Shown here: positions 1 to 5,608 of the stretch, in pieces
How the letters are laid out: each line of letters starts with the position of its first letter
How positions within the stretch are numbered: the first letter of the stretch is position 1
Assembly (NCBI GenBank): GCA_001940645.1
Contig: MDVS01000053.1
Coordinates: 1-11,800 of the forward strand
DNA from: Candidatus Heimdallarchaeota archaeon LC_3
GTDB lineage: Archaea > Asgardarchaeota > Heimdallarchaeia > Hodarchaeales > LC-3
DNA: 11,800 nt
Direction of reading: 5' to 3'
Notes under the pieces: generated by a model
Seen by the model: only the letters and a program-made list of their open reading frames with translations
Database searches by the model: none
Told to the model about the DNA's origin: nothing
Translations under genes and position numbers: made by a program

Positions 1-405
1 ACCCGATCGAAGATGTTAACTGGATATGGACTCCTGATACAAACTTCTAATCAACCAGCAGGTATAGCACTTAGTTGGGAATCAACCTTTGATAATAAAC
101 CTGTTGGAGAACGTCCAGATATTCATGAGATCTATGCATTACTTATTCTTGTCCAAAAAGCCTTTCCAAATTTGTTTATAACTTCCAATCGAGCTGAACA
201 ATTTAATAGCGTCCACGATCGTGAAATCAATTATAAAGGTTATAGATCTCCTGATAATGCAAATAGACACCTTAAATCGTGGATATTATTTAAATATCAC
301 AGCAAAGGTGTTGAACAATTTCTTTTAAGACAAAAAATGATATTTCCTATGTCTATTATTCAAAATAGCTTTCATTTATCATTAAAAAAAGTTATATTTA
401 AATAA
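1..405 (+). CDS. 3' end of an unrecognised gene, cut by the left edge
   Basis: The reading frame is open from base 1 and ends at TAA 403-405. The first ATG, at 13, need not be a real start because the frame is open through TRSK before it. No ribosome-binding site can be judged this close to the edge. The visible 134 residues are soluble and mixed in character, with a GERPDIHEIYALL segment and a short basic, hydrophobic end (LSLKKVIFK). I do not recognise a family. Nearness to mobile DNA makes a truncated transposase-like gene possible, but no DDE or other catalytic motif is visible. The next gene on the same strand starts 190 bases later behind its own candidate promoter. Confidence 0.45.
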   Translation, partial: TRSKMLTGYGLLIQTSNQPAGIALSWESTFDNKPVGERPDIHEIYALLILVQKAFPNLFITSNRAEQFNSVHDREINYKGYRSPDNANRHLKSWILFKYHSKGVEQFLLRQKMIFPMSIIQNSFHLSLKKVIFK

Positions 406-488
406 GGGTAAATTTATTATCAAAATGACCTTACAACAATTTTCAGAATGTCTCAAAATTTAATATAAAAAAAAAAAAGTAGGAATGA

Positions 489-499
489 TTTAAATATAT
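489..499 (+). promoter_or_regulatory. candidate TATA box for the YbjN-like gene
   Basis: TTTAAATATAT matches the archaeal TATA-box style. It would place transcription initiation near 520 and leave a leader of about 75 bases before the ATG at 595. In DNA this AT-rich, chance matches are common, so this is only a candidate. Confidence 0.35.
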
Positions 500-585
500 C
501 TGAAAAATGATATTCAAATACTCATTATAAAAAAAACATTTTTCTTTTCAATTCAAATATTACTATCTATTTCATTACATTAAAA

Positions 586-590
586 GTGAT
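586..590 (+). promoter_or_regulatory. ribosome-binding site deciding the start at 595
   Basis: GTGAT complements the archaeal 16S anti-Shine-Dalgarno and lies four bases before the ATG at 595. The GTG at 586 is itself part of this motif, so it is better read as the binding site than as the start codon. Confidence 0.55.
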
Positions 591-594
591 AACT

Positions 595-1143
595 ATGAAA
601 TCAGCATATACCAAAATTGAAAAACCCGATTTAATTAATGCACCAGAAATTGTTGAAGAAATTGTCCACTGGATTGATTTACTTGGTATTGAAACTGTAT
701 TACGTCGTGATCAAAGAGATGGAGCTTACGTTATTATAACTGCATGGGAAAACGCTCCAGATATATTTATAGAAGTAGATCATAAAGGTAGAATGTTAAC
801 AATTTACAGTAATATTTTAACCAATTTCAGCAGTGAAGAAGATAAATATGAGACTTTCTATAATTTTCTTGTTGATGTTTATTCCCATCAAAGTAAATAT
901 AATAAAGTTAGAGCGTGTTTAATTCCGTCAGAAGATCAAACTGTATTAAAAATTTTGTATAGATTACGTGCATCCGGACTAGGAATGGAATATTTATCCG
1001 AAATTGTGAGAGAAACTGTTGCTTATTTAAAGGATCTACAAAATGCAATTGAAGAACGTGGATTACCAGAAGATTGGAGAGAATTAGAAGGAGAACCAAA
1101 GTTAGAAAATATAAAAAGTTCATTTTTTTGGGACTACACGTGA
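595..1143 (+). CDS. YbjN / type III secretion chaperone-like fold protein
   Basis: This is a soluble protein of 182 residues if it starts at ATG 595, with GTGAT four bases upstream. The central part alternates short beta strands and helices: an aromatic-rich strand around WENAPDIFIEVDHKG, a helical EEDKYETFYNFLVDVY stretch, a CLIPSEDQTV strand, then a helix (MEYLSEIVRETVAYLKDLQNAIEERG). This pattern fits the YbjN/T3SS-chaperone-like superfamily, whose members are small adaptor or regulatory proteins without catalytic residues. The family call rests on pattern, not on a diagnostic motif. The gene stands alone behind its own candidate promoter and converges on the winged-helix gene. Its stop codon sits only four bases before a GC-rich hairpin that may be a mobile-element end, so the natural C-terminus may have been altered. 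No membrane segment or signal peptide is visible. Confidence 0.6.
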   Translation: MKSAYTKIEKPDLINAPEIVEEIVHWIDLLGIETVLRRDQRDGAYVIITAWENAPDIFIEVDHKGRMLTIYSNILTNFSSEEDKYETFYNFLVDVYSHQSKYNKVRACLIPSEDQTVLKILYRLRASGLGMEYLSEIVRETVAYLKDLQNAIEERGLPEDWRELEGEPKLENIKSSFFWDYT

Positions 1144-1190
1144 ACTACCCCAATCTAAAGGATGGGGCTTCCTACGAGTTCTCCGAAAAG
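1144..1190 (+). mobile_element. IS200/IS605-like end hairpin or solo omega-RNA-like remnant
   Basis: The left arm CCCCAATC (1148-1155), loop TAAAG and right arm GATGGGG (1161-1167) form a stem of seven pairs with one bulged A. The sequence continues as CTTCCTACGAG. The layout CTACCCC-x-CTAAAG-x-GGGGCTTCC recalls the hairpins at the ends of IS200/IS605 elements that carry TnpB and its guide RNA; this comparison is from memory. No TnpA or TnpB gene is in the window, so it would be a remnant or a short non-autonomous copy. It also lies between two convergent genes and could act as a terminator, although no T tract follows it on either strand. Confidence 0.4.
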
Positions 1191-1205
1191 AAACTTTAAT
1201 AATTG

Positions 1206-1592
1206 CTAAATTTCTTCGAAAATTGATTGAAAATTTTTGATGTATTTTTCCAGGTCTTCTTTCCCCTTTTGGGTAATAGAAATCCAAGTAATAAATTTTG
1301 AATTCAGTAATCGTTTTTGTTTATCAATTAATCCTTCTTTACGCAAAACAAATAAATGTCTATTCAAGTTTCCAGAAGTTGTGCTAATAATTTTCTTCAA
1401 TAGAGAAAAAGAAACTTCTTTGTTTTTATAGAGAACAAATAATGTCCCAAAACGACAAGGCTCATGTATTTTTTTTTCTAGGTTTTTTATCCACGAACTT
1501 ATATCACTACTTATATCTAAATTATAATAGCTAAACTCATTGAATTGGGCGAATTGTATTTTATATTTGTCAGCTAAGTTGTATGAAGCCAT
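1206..1592 (-). CDS. winged-helix transcriptional regulator (HTH_34-like)
   Basis: This 128-residue protein carries a winged helix over roughly residues 45-120. The diagnostic stretch is SFSLLKKIISTTSGNLNRHL, followed by VLRKEGLIDKQKR, a wing (FITWISI) and the TQKGKEDLEKYIKNF dimerisation helix. The GNLxRHLxxLxxxGLI pattern is typical of the ArsR/MarR-related winged-helix family PF13601. Such proteins usually bind short palindromic operators as dimers. The first 40 residues are not recognised and may be a small sensor or extra dimer element. It starts at ATG with only weak purine-rich sequence ahead. The PRC-barrel gene lies 52 bases upstream on the same strand, so the two could be co-transcribed, although a TATA-like element sits in the gap. 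Its target is unknown; the palindrome at 2772-2791 is one candidate. Confidence 0.8.
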   Translation of the reverse strand: MASYNLADKYKIQFAQFNEFSYYNLDISSDISSWIKNLEKKIHEPCRFGTLFVLYKNKEVSFSLLKKIISTTSGNLNRHLFVLRKEGLIDKQKRLLNSKFITWISITQKGKEDLEKYIKNFQSIFEEI

Positions 1593-1625
1593 TGCATACT
1601 CTCGTTATGATTCTTTTTAATTTTG

Positions 1626-1633
1626 ATTTATAG
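1626..1633 (-). promoter_or_regulatory. candidate TATA box for the winged-helix regulator
   Basis: On the minus strand this reads CTATAAAT, centred about 38 bases ahead of the ATG at 1592. That would give a very short leader of around ten bases, a common arrangement in archaea. The call is tentative because of the base composition. Confidence 0.3.
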
Positions 1634-1644
1634 ATTGTTGTACG

Positions 1645-2586
1645 TTAATTAGATTTCTTTGAAACAGATCCAAATACTTTCCAGAAAAGTTCTTTTCTTC
1701 TATCCACCATGAATGAGGCAAATTTCATTATTAAGGCTCGTTCATCACTAGAAATGATATTATCTCTGGCCGAGATTTTATGAATATTTTTCAAAATTTT
1801 TTCTTTAATTTCATCAAGCAATTCTTCTTCGTCCTCTGTTATTATCCCATCTTCATAAGCGAGTTCTAAAGCAGTATTGTACGTGGCTAAATCAACTGTA
1901 ATGGCATTGATCAAGCTTTTTTCATCTTCACTTAATTTTCCATCTTTTAATGCTTCTACTAAGAGATCTCTTATCACATTAGTCATATTAAGTTTTAAAT
2001 CCCTTTCTATATCTGCTAGTTTCTGTTGTATTTCATAATGACCATGAACCCACTTTATTTCCTCATTATTAAACTTTCCATTGTTGAATAGAAGATTGTC
2101 TGGATATATCATATAGGATAGATTTTCTGTCATAAATTTTTCTTGCAAATATCTGATAAAATCTTTTCCACCTAATTGATATGATATTGAGTCATCTCCA
2201 TTTATGTAAAAATTTGTTAACACACCTAATACTTTTTTAAGTGAATCTGTAACGGGATAATTAATTAATTCAGAAAAAAGTACATCGTTTTCTCCCTTTA
2301 CTCCCAAAACTGCGATATTAGTTAATTCAGACTTAGGTTTATTGAGAATTATTGCTTTTTCCGATATTTGAACAACATTTTCAGGGGTAATAACAGGATC
2401 TATATTGTCAATTAATCTTAAATCTTCCATTATTTCTTCATATCTTGATCCATAAACAACATATCCTTTCACATTAAGATTTGTCCTATTAATCAATGCA
2501 TCTTTAATTCGTCCTATTTTATTTCCATCACTATCAATTACTTTAAGACTACGTAAAGTTAAAAAATCAGTATTTTTAATTGCCAT
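1645..2586 (-). CDS. PRC-barrel protein with triple DG-x4-DE helical repeats
   Basis: The ATG at 2586 is preceded at four bases by GGTGAT, so the product has 313 residues. The in-frame GTG at 2595 is part of that binding site. Residues 8-80 look like a PRC-barrel: LRSLKVIDSDGNKIGRIKDA, then a GYVVYGS strand. A second PRC-like stretch may lie near 110-135 (PVTDSLKKVLGVLTNFYIN). PRC-barrels occur in RNA-processing and cell-division proteins and usually bind partners. The C-terminal third is helical, with three acidic motifs about 30 residues apart: DGKLSEDE (215-222), DGIITEDE (246-253) and DNIISSDE (275-282). These resemble EF-hand or TerB-like metal-binding loops, so calcium or another divalent ion may bind; this is inference. 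No membrane segment is present. It is divergent from the RCK-RyR operon. Confidence 0.75.
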   Translation of the reverse strand: MAIKNTDFLTLRSLKVIDSDGNKIGRIKDALINRTNLNVKGYVVYGSRYEEIMEDLRLIDNIDPVITPENVVQISEKAIILNKPKSELTNIAVLGVKGENDVLFSELINYPVTDSLKKVLGVLTNFYINGDDSISYQLGGKDFIRYLQEKFMTENLSYMIYPDNLLFNNGKFNNEEIKWVHGHYEIQQKLADIERDLKLNMTNVIRDLLVEALKDGKLSEDEKSLINAITVDLATYNTALELAYEDGIITEDEEELLDEIKEKILKNIHKISARDNIISSDERALIMKFASFMVDRRKELFWKVFGSVSKKSN

Positions 2587-2590
2587 CTTT

Positions 2591-2596
2591 ATCACC
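2591..2596 (-). promoter_or_regulatory. ribosome-binding site of the PRC-barrel gene
   Basis: GGTGAT on the minus strand is a strong archaeal Shine-Dalgarno core, four bases ahead of the ATG at 2586. It overlaps the alternative GTG start at 2595 and argues against that start. Confidence 0.65.
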
Positions 2597-2763
2597 AGGT
2601 AATTTTTATTAATAATTTTAATTTTAGTCCAAAAATTTGAGAAAATTAGTTTTCAGAGCATATTCAATGAAAAAAATATTCTGGAATAAAATTTGAACTT
2701 TAAATTACATTAACTAAAAGATATTATATGAAAATTCTGTGAATTTGATTTTAGTAATTATGA

Positions 2764-2771
2764 TTTATAAA
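2764..2771 (+). promoter_or_regulatory. TATA box of the RCK-RyR / RyR / TIR operon
   Basis: TTTATAAA is a canonical archaeal TATA element. It is directly followed by a perfect inverted repeat. Initiation would be expected near 2792-2796, leaving a leader of about 110 bases before the TTG start at 2906. Such a leader is long for an archaeon, so a second promoter closer to the gene is possible. Confidence 0.5.
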
Positions 2772-2791
2772 TGGTAAAAATTATTTTACCA
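2772..2791 (+). promoter_or_regulatory. perfect inverted repeat, likely operator
   Basis: Arms TGGTAAAA (2772-2779) and TTTTACCA (2784-2791) are perfectly complementary around the spacer ATTA. The repeat starts on the base after the TATA box and would end at about the expected start of transcription. That is the classic place for an archaeal repressor to block polymerase. It could alternatively fold as a hairpin in RNA if transcription starts further upstream. Confidence 0.55.
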
Positions 2792-2905
2792 AAAAATCAA
2801 GTATTCACTTAAGAAAGAAGATATTAATTTCTTTAAACTAGCGAAATTGATTATTTTATAGCAATTAAAAGTAATACTACCATTAACATTAAATGTGAAA
2901 TTGAT

Positions 2906-4765
2906 TTGATCTCAGATGTTCAAAATTCCTATAAATCATGGCAAACATATATTAAAAATGATGATGATGAAGTAAGGAGTCAGAACATTTTCTTCAGATT
3001 AATCGATAAAATTAGACCATATTTTTTACTGTCTGGTTGGTATTTTGTAATATTCCTATTATTATCCACATTTATATTAGGATTTATAGGTTTCAACGAT
3101 TATTTAGCCAATAAATCTATATCAAACATCATTTACAATATTTTAAGATTGTTTATATTAGAAGGAGATTTCACAGATCCAATACCTATACATTTAGAAA
3201 TAGCTAGGTTTCTTGGGCCGCTCTTACTGGCTTATGCTGGTATTATTGCTGGGTTGACATTTTTTCACGAAGCCATTCAAAATTTTCAACTTAAATTCAT
3301 TAAGAATCATGTAATCATCTGTGGGTTGGGAGAAAAAGGAGAATTTCTCGCACTTGATTTTTTAAAATCGAATTTTAAGGTTGTAATCATAGAAAAAGAT
3401 AGAGAAAATTCTAATATTATTCAATTCAAGAAAAAAAACACCATTATTATTATAGCTGATGCATCAGAAAAAGCTGTTTTACAAAAAATAAGAATTGATT
3501 ATGCAAAATATGTAATTGCAGTATGTGGTGATGATGGAGTAAATATAGAGATAGCTGTTCATGGATATAATATAATCAACAATATAATTGAGGAAAAAAT
3601 AGGAAAAACACCAATTGATTTGGAAAAAAAAGTCAAATGCTATGTTCATCTGGTAAATCCAAATTTAAAGAAAATTCTTAAGAAACACATTATTTTCACC
3701 AATCCACATGATATTTTTGATCTCGTATTTTTTAATTCCTATGAAAACGCAGCAAGGATACTGTTTAGAAATTTTCCAGTAGATCAATTAACAGTAATCA
3801 ATCCTTCTTTTGAATCTGTCCATATTGTTGTTATCGGATTAGGTCAAATGGGTAGAAACATTGTCTTACAAGCTGCTAAAATTTGTCACTATGCATCTAA
3901 AATGAGAGCAAGTATAACAGTAGTTGATAAAATTGCAAATCAAAAGGTTGAGAGCTTTATACATGAATATCCTTCAATTGAAAAAATATTAAATTTTTAT
4001 TACGAACAGGTTGATGTCATATCACCAGATCTACAAAATGCGAAATTTTGGGAATCAAAATCTGAAATATCCTTATTTATTGTTTGTTTAGATGACGACG
4101 TGTTAAGTTTATCTACTGGATTATCTCTTTTAAATAGAATGGGAGATAAACGAAAACCGGTATTGGTAAGAATGAAAGAAAATTCCGGACTAGCTACTTT
4201 GCTTAATGAACCTGATTTTTTAGAGGAAAACCCATTATATCCATTTGGAATGACGAAAGAAATTATATCACGAGATATAATAATTAATGAAAGTTTAGAT
4301 TCATTAGCTAGAATAATTAATAACCTTTGGATAATAGACCATATTGGTGGGGGAGAAAGTACAGAATTAGAACCACCTCCAACTTGGTCTTCACTTAATG
4401 AAGAGTATAAAGAGTCCAACAGACAACAGGCCGATCATATTGATGTAAAACTTAGGAGTATCGATTGCCAAGTGAATTTTGTTAGTGGACGACCAGTTAT
4501 ATTATTTGAATATTCAAATGAAGAAATTGAGGAACTTGCACATTTGGAACATAAAAGATGGATGGCTGACAAACTTTTAAATGGCTGGAGCTATGCAGAA
4601 GAGAGGAATAAAGATAGAAAAACTAATCCAAATTTAGTATTATGGGAAAAGTTGTCAGAGGAAGTTAAAAATCAAAACAGAGGTATAATTAGAAATATAC
4701 CTAAACTTTTATCTAAATATAATTTGGAAATTCAAAAAGTAGACAAAAAGAAAGAAGACTCATAA
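2906..4765 (+). CDS. membrane protein with tandem RCK/TrkA-N domains and C-terminal RyR domain
   Basis: This 619-residue protein has membrane helices at about 40-62 and 101-121. Two Rossmann-type NAD-binding RCK/TrkA-N domains follow: HVIICGLGEKGE at 135-146 with the acidic IIEKD at the end of the next strand, and VVIGLGQMGR near 308-317 ending in VVDK. A RyR domain closes the protein (about 540-612: EHKRWM, NGWSYAEE, NPNLV). The stretch LEIARFLGPLLLAYAG before the second helix recalls a bacterial NAD-binding membrane protein family. No TVGYG potassium filter is present between the helices, so ion selectivity, or even channel activity, is uncertain. RyR repeats occur in ryanodine receptors and in prokaryotic nucleotide-signalling systems. 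The start is TTG with GTGA (2895-2898) upstream; the frame is open back to 2837 but offers no other start. It is the first gene of the RyR/TIR set, 45 bases ahead of the next. Confidence 0.85.
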   Translation: MISDVQNSYKSWQTYIKNDDDEVRSQNIFFRLIDKIRPYFLLSGWYFVIFLLLSTFILGFIGFNDYLANKSISNIIYNILRLFILEGDFTDPIPIHLEIARFLGPLLLAYAGIIAGLTFFHEAIQNFQLKFIKNHVIICGLGEKGEFLALDFLKSNFKVVIIEKDRENSNIIQFKKKNTIIIIADASEKAVLQKIRIDYAKYVIAVCGDDGVNIEIAVHGYNIINNIIEEKIGKTPIDLEKKVKCYVHLVNPNLKKILKKHIIFTNPHDIFDLVFFNSYENAARILFRNFPVDQLTVINPSFESVHIVVIGLGQMGRNIVLQAAKICHYASKMRASITVVDKIANQKVESFIHEYPSIEKILNFYYEQVDVISPDLQNAKFWESKSEISLFIVCLDDDVLSLSTGLSLLNRMGDKRKPVLVRMKENSGLATLLNEPDFLEENPLYPFGMTKEIISRDIIINESLDSLARIINNLWIIDHIGGGESTELEPPPTWSSLNEEYKESNRQQADHIDVKLRSIDCQVNFVSGRPVILFEYSNEEIEELAHLEHKRWMADKLLNGWSYAEERNKDRKTNPNLVLWEKLSEEVKNQNRGIIRNIPKLLSKYNLEIQKVDKKKEDS

Positions 4766-4796
4766 AATTAGAAAAGAGGTTAAGAAAATAATTAAC

Positions 4797-4801
4797 AGGA
4801 G
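4797..4801 (+). promoter_or_regulatory. ribosome-binding site of the small RyR gene
   Basis: AGGAG lies nine bases before the GTG at 4811 and supports that non-ATG start. Confidence 0.5.
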
Positions 4802-4810
4802 AAAAATTTT

Positions 4811-5122
4811 GTGAAAGAAACAGAAAATGAATTTGATCCAAGTCCAATTGATACAAGCCATATTAATTTACCACAAGATTTAGTCGAATTAACAGAATTT
4901 TTAGCCTTAAATGTTCATGAATCTTGGAGTAAACAAAAAAAATCAAATGGTTGGGTATTTGCAGAAATACTAGATACAGAAAATAAGAAAAATCCTTATT
5001 TGGTTCCTTATGAACAATTACCAGAACATATGAAAGAATATGATCGAATTTCAGCAATTCAGACTTTAAAATTAATTTTAGCACTTGGTTATAAAATAAT
5101 AAGCTCAAAAGAAGAAGAATAA
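4811..5122 (+). CDS. stand-alone RyR-domain protein
   Basis: This 103-residue protein is almost entirely one RyR domain (PF02026-like). It begins with the family's typical lead-in (IDTSHINLPQDLVELTEFLA) and continues with the conserved VHESW, NGWVFAE, KNPYLVPYEQLPE, KEYDR and a closing TLKLILALGYKI helix-strand. It matches the C-terminal domain of the preceding RCK protein position by position: H-x2-W, NGW-[YF]-AE, K-x-NP-x-LV. It is therefore likely a paralogous, soluble copy. The start is GTG with AGGAG nine bases upstream. It lies 45 bases after the RCK-RyR gene and about 30 bases before the TIR start, so an operon is likely. Prokaryotic RyR domains have been linked to nucleotide-type ligands in conflict systems; a role as sensor or signal buffer for the TIR product is inference. 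Confidence 0.85.
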   Translation: MKETENEFDPSPIDTSHINLPQDLVELTEFLALNVHESWSKQKKSNGWVFAEILDTENKKNPYLVPYEQLPEHMKEYDRISAIQTLKLILALGYKIISSKEEE

Positions 5123-5142
5123 ATGTGAAAATAGAAATTTTT

Positions 5143-5147
5143 GGTGA
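5143..5147 (+). promoter_or_regulatory. ribosome-binding site deciding the TIR start at 5153
   Basis: GGTGA sits five bases before the TTG at 5153. Starts further upstream (TTG 5141, GTG 5144) overlap or lack a properly spaced site. Confidence 0.5.
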
Positions 5148-5152
5148 AAATA

Positions 5153-5608
5153 TTGAACAATGATTTTGCTTTTATTTCTTATGCATTTGCAGATAAAGAA
5201 ATTGCTAATTCTATTTGTTCAAAATTGGAAAGTGAAAACTCCAAGTGTTGGATTGCTCCTAGAGACGTTCCTGCTGCAGAGAATTTTCCAGGCGCAATAA
5301 TTAAGGCTCTCTGTGAATGTAATTCTATTCTCTTTTTATTTTCACAAAATGTGAAAAACTCTCAATTTATATTAAATGAGCTTACAAATGCTCTTAATTA
5401 TGATAAAACCATAATTACTATTAGATTAGAAGAGATAGAACCTAAAGGGGCTATCAATTTTTTTATCGGGGCAAGAAATTGGATTGATATTTGGGATAGA
5501 CCATTAGATATGAATATTAAAAATATTATCAATGCTATAACAAATGTAAAAAAAAAAAAAATAACCTTGGTGCTGATTTCAGATCAGGGCCTATCGGCAA
5601 TTACATAA
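5153..5608 (+). CDS. TIR-domain protein (N-terminal part of a frameshifted TIR-NTPase-like gene)
   Basis: From TTG 5153 the protein reads MNNDFAFISYAFADKE, the usual opening of a TIR_2 domain. It continues with CWIAPRDVPAAENFPGAI (the BB-loop region), SILFLFSQN and SQFILNELTNAL, where Glu76 sits at the place of the catalytic glutamate of NAD-cleaving TIRs. The domain ends near residue 130. Prokaryotic TIRs of this kind hydrolyse NAD or make ADP-ribose-type signals; activity here is inferred from the preserved motif. After the domain, in NVKKKK, a run of 14 A residues (5548-5561) is followed by only 15 unrelated codons before TAA. The adjacent frame is open across the same A tract and continues into the next gene, so the short tail is probably not the intended end. 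With one extra A (or a -1 slip) the product is about 572 residues. The cause could be slippage, phase variation, mutation or an assembly error. Confidence 0.8.
   Translation: MNNDFAFISYAFADKEIANSICSKLESENSKCWIAPRDVPAAENFPGAIIKALCECNSILFLFSQNVKNSQFILNELTNALNYDKTIITIRLEEIEPKGAINFFIGARNWIDIWDRPLDMNIKNIINAITNVKKKKITLVLISDQGLSAIT
5548..5561 (+). repeat. A14 homopolymer at the TIR/NTPase frame junction
   Basis: Fourteen consecutive A residues lie inside the coding sequence, just where the TIR frame must shift by -1 to enter the downstream frame. Lengths of 12 or 15 A would make the gene continuous. The tract is a natural slip site for polymerase or ribosome, and also a likely site of sequencing error. 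Confidence 0.9.

Larger units (their letters stand above)
406..594. other. AT-rich spacer with A12 tract
   Basis: This spacer separates the left-edge fragment from the YbjN-like gene. It contains a run of 12 A residues (467-478) just upstream of a TATA-like element. No open frame or RNA gene is visible in it. Confidence 0.5.
2587..2905. other. divergent regulatory spacer
   Basis: About 320 bases lie between the divergently transcribed PRC-barrel and RCK-RyR genes. The clear signals are the GGTGAT ribosome-binding site of the PRC gene (2591-2596, minus), a TATA box (2764-2771) and the adjoining palindrome (2772-2791). No open frame is convincing here. Confidence 0.6.

Noticed and set aside
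908..1123. Minus-strand open frame of 71 codons with a hydrophobic start
   Set aside because: It is antisense to the YbjN-like gene; the leucine-rich text is what reversed AT-rich coding DNA gives.
1237..1431. Plus-strand open frame of 64 codons
   Set aside because: It is antisense to the winged-helix regulator, whose GNLxRHL motif clearly marks the true coding strand.
4000..4419. Minus-strand open frame of 139 codons
   Set aside because: It lies wholly inside the RCK-RyR gene, has serine-rich low-complexity text, no ribosome-binding site and no recognisable domain.
4863..5108. Minus-strand open frame of 81 codons
   Set aside because: It is antisense to the RyR gene, which has an unmistakable domain pattern.
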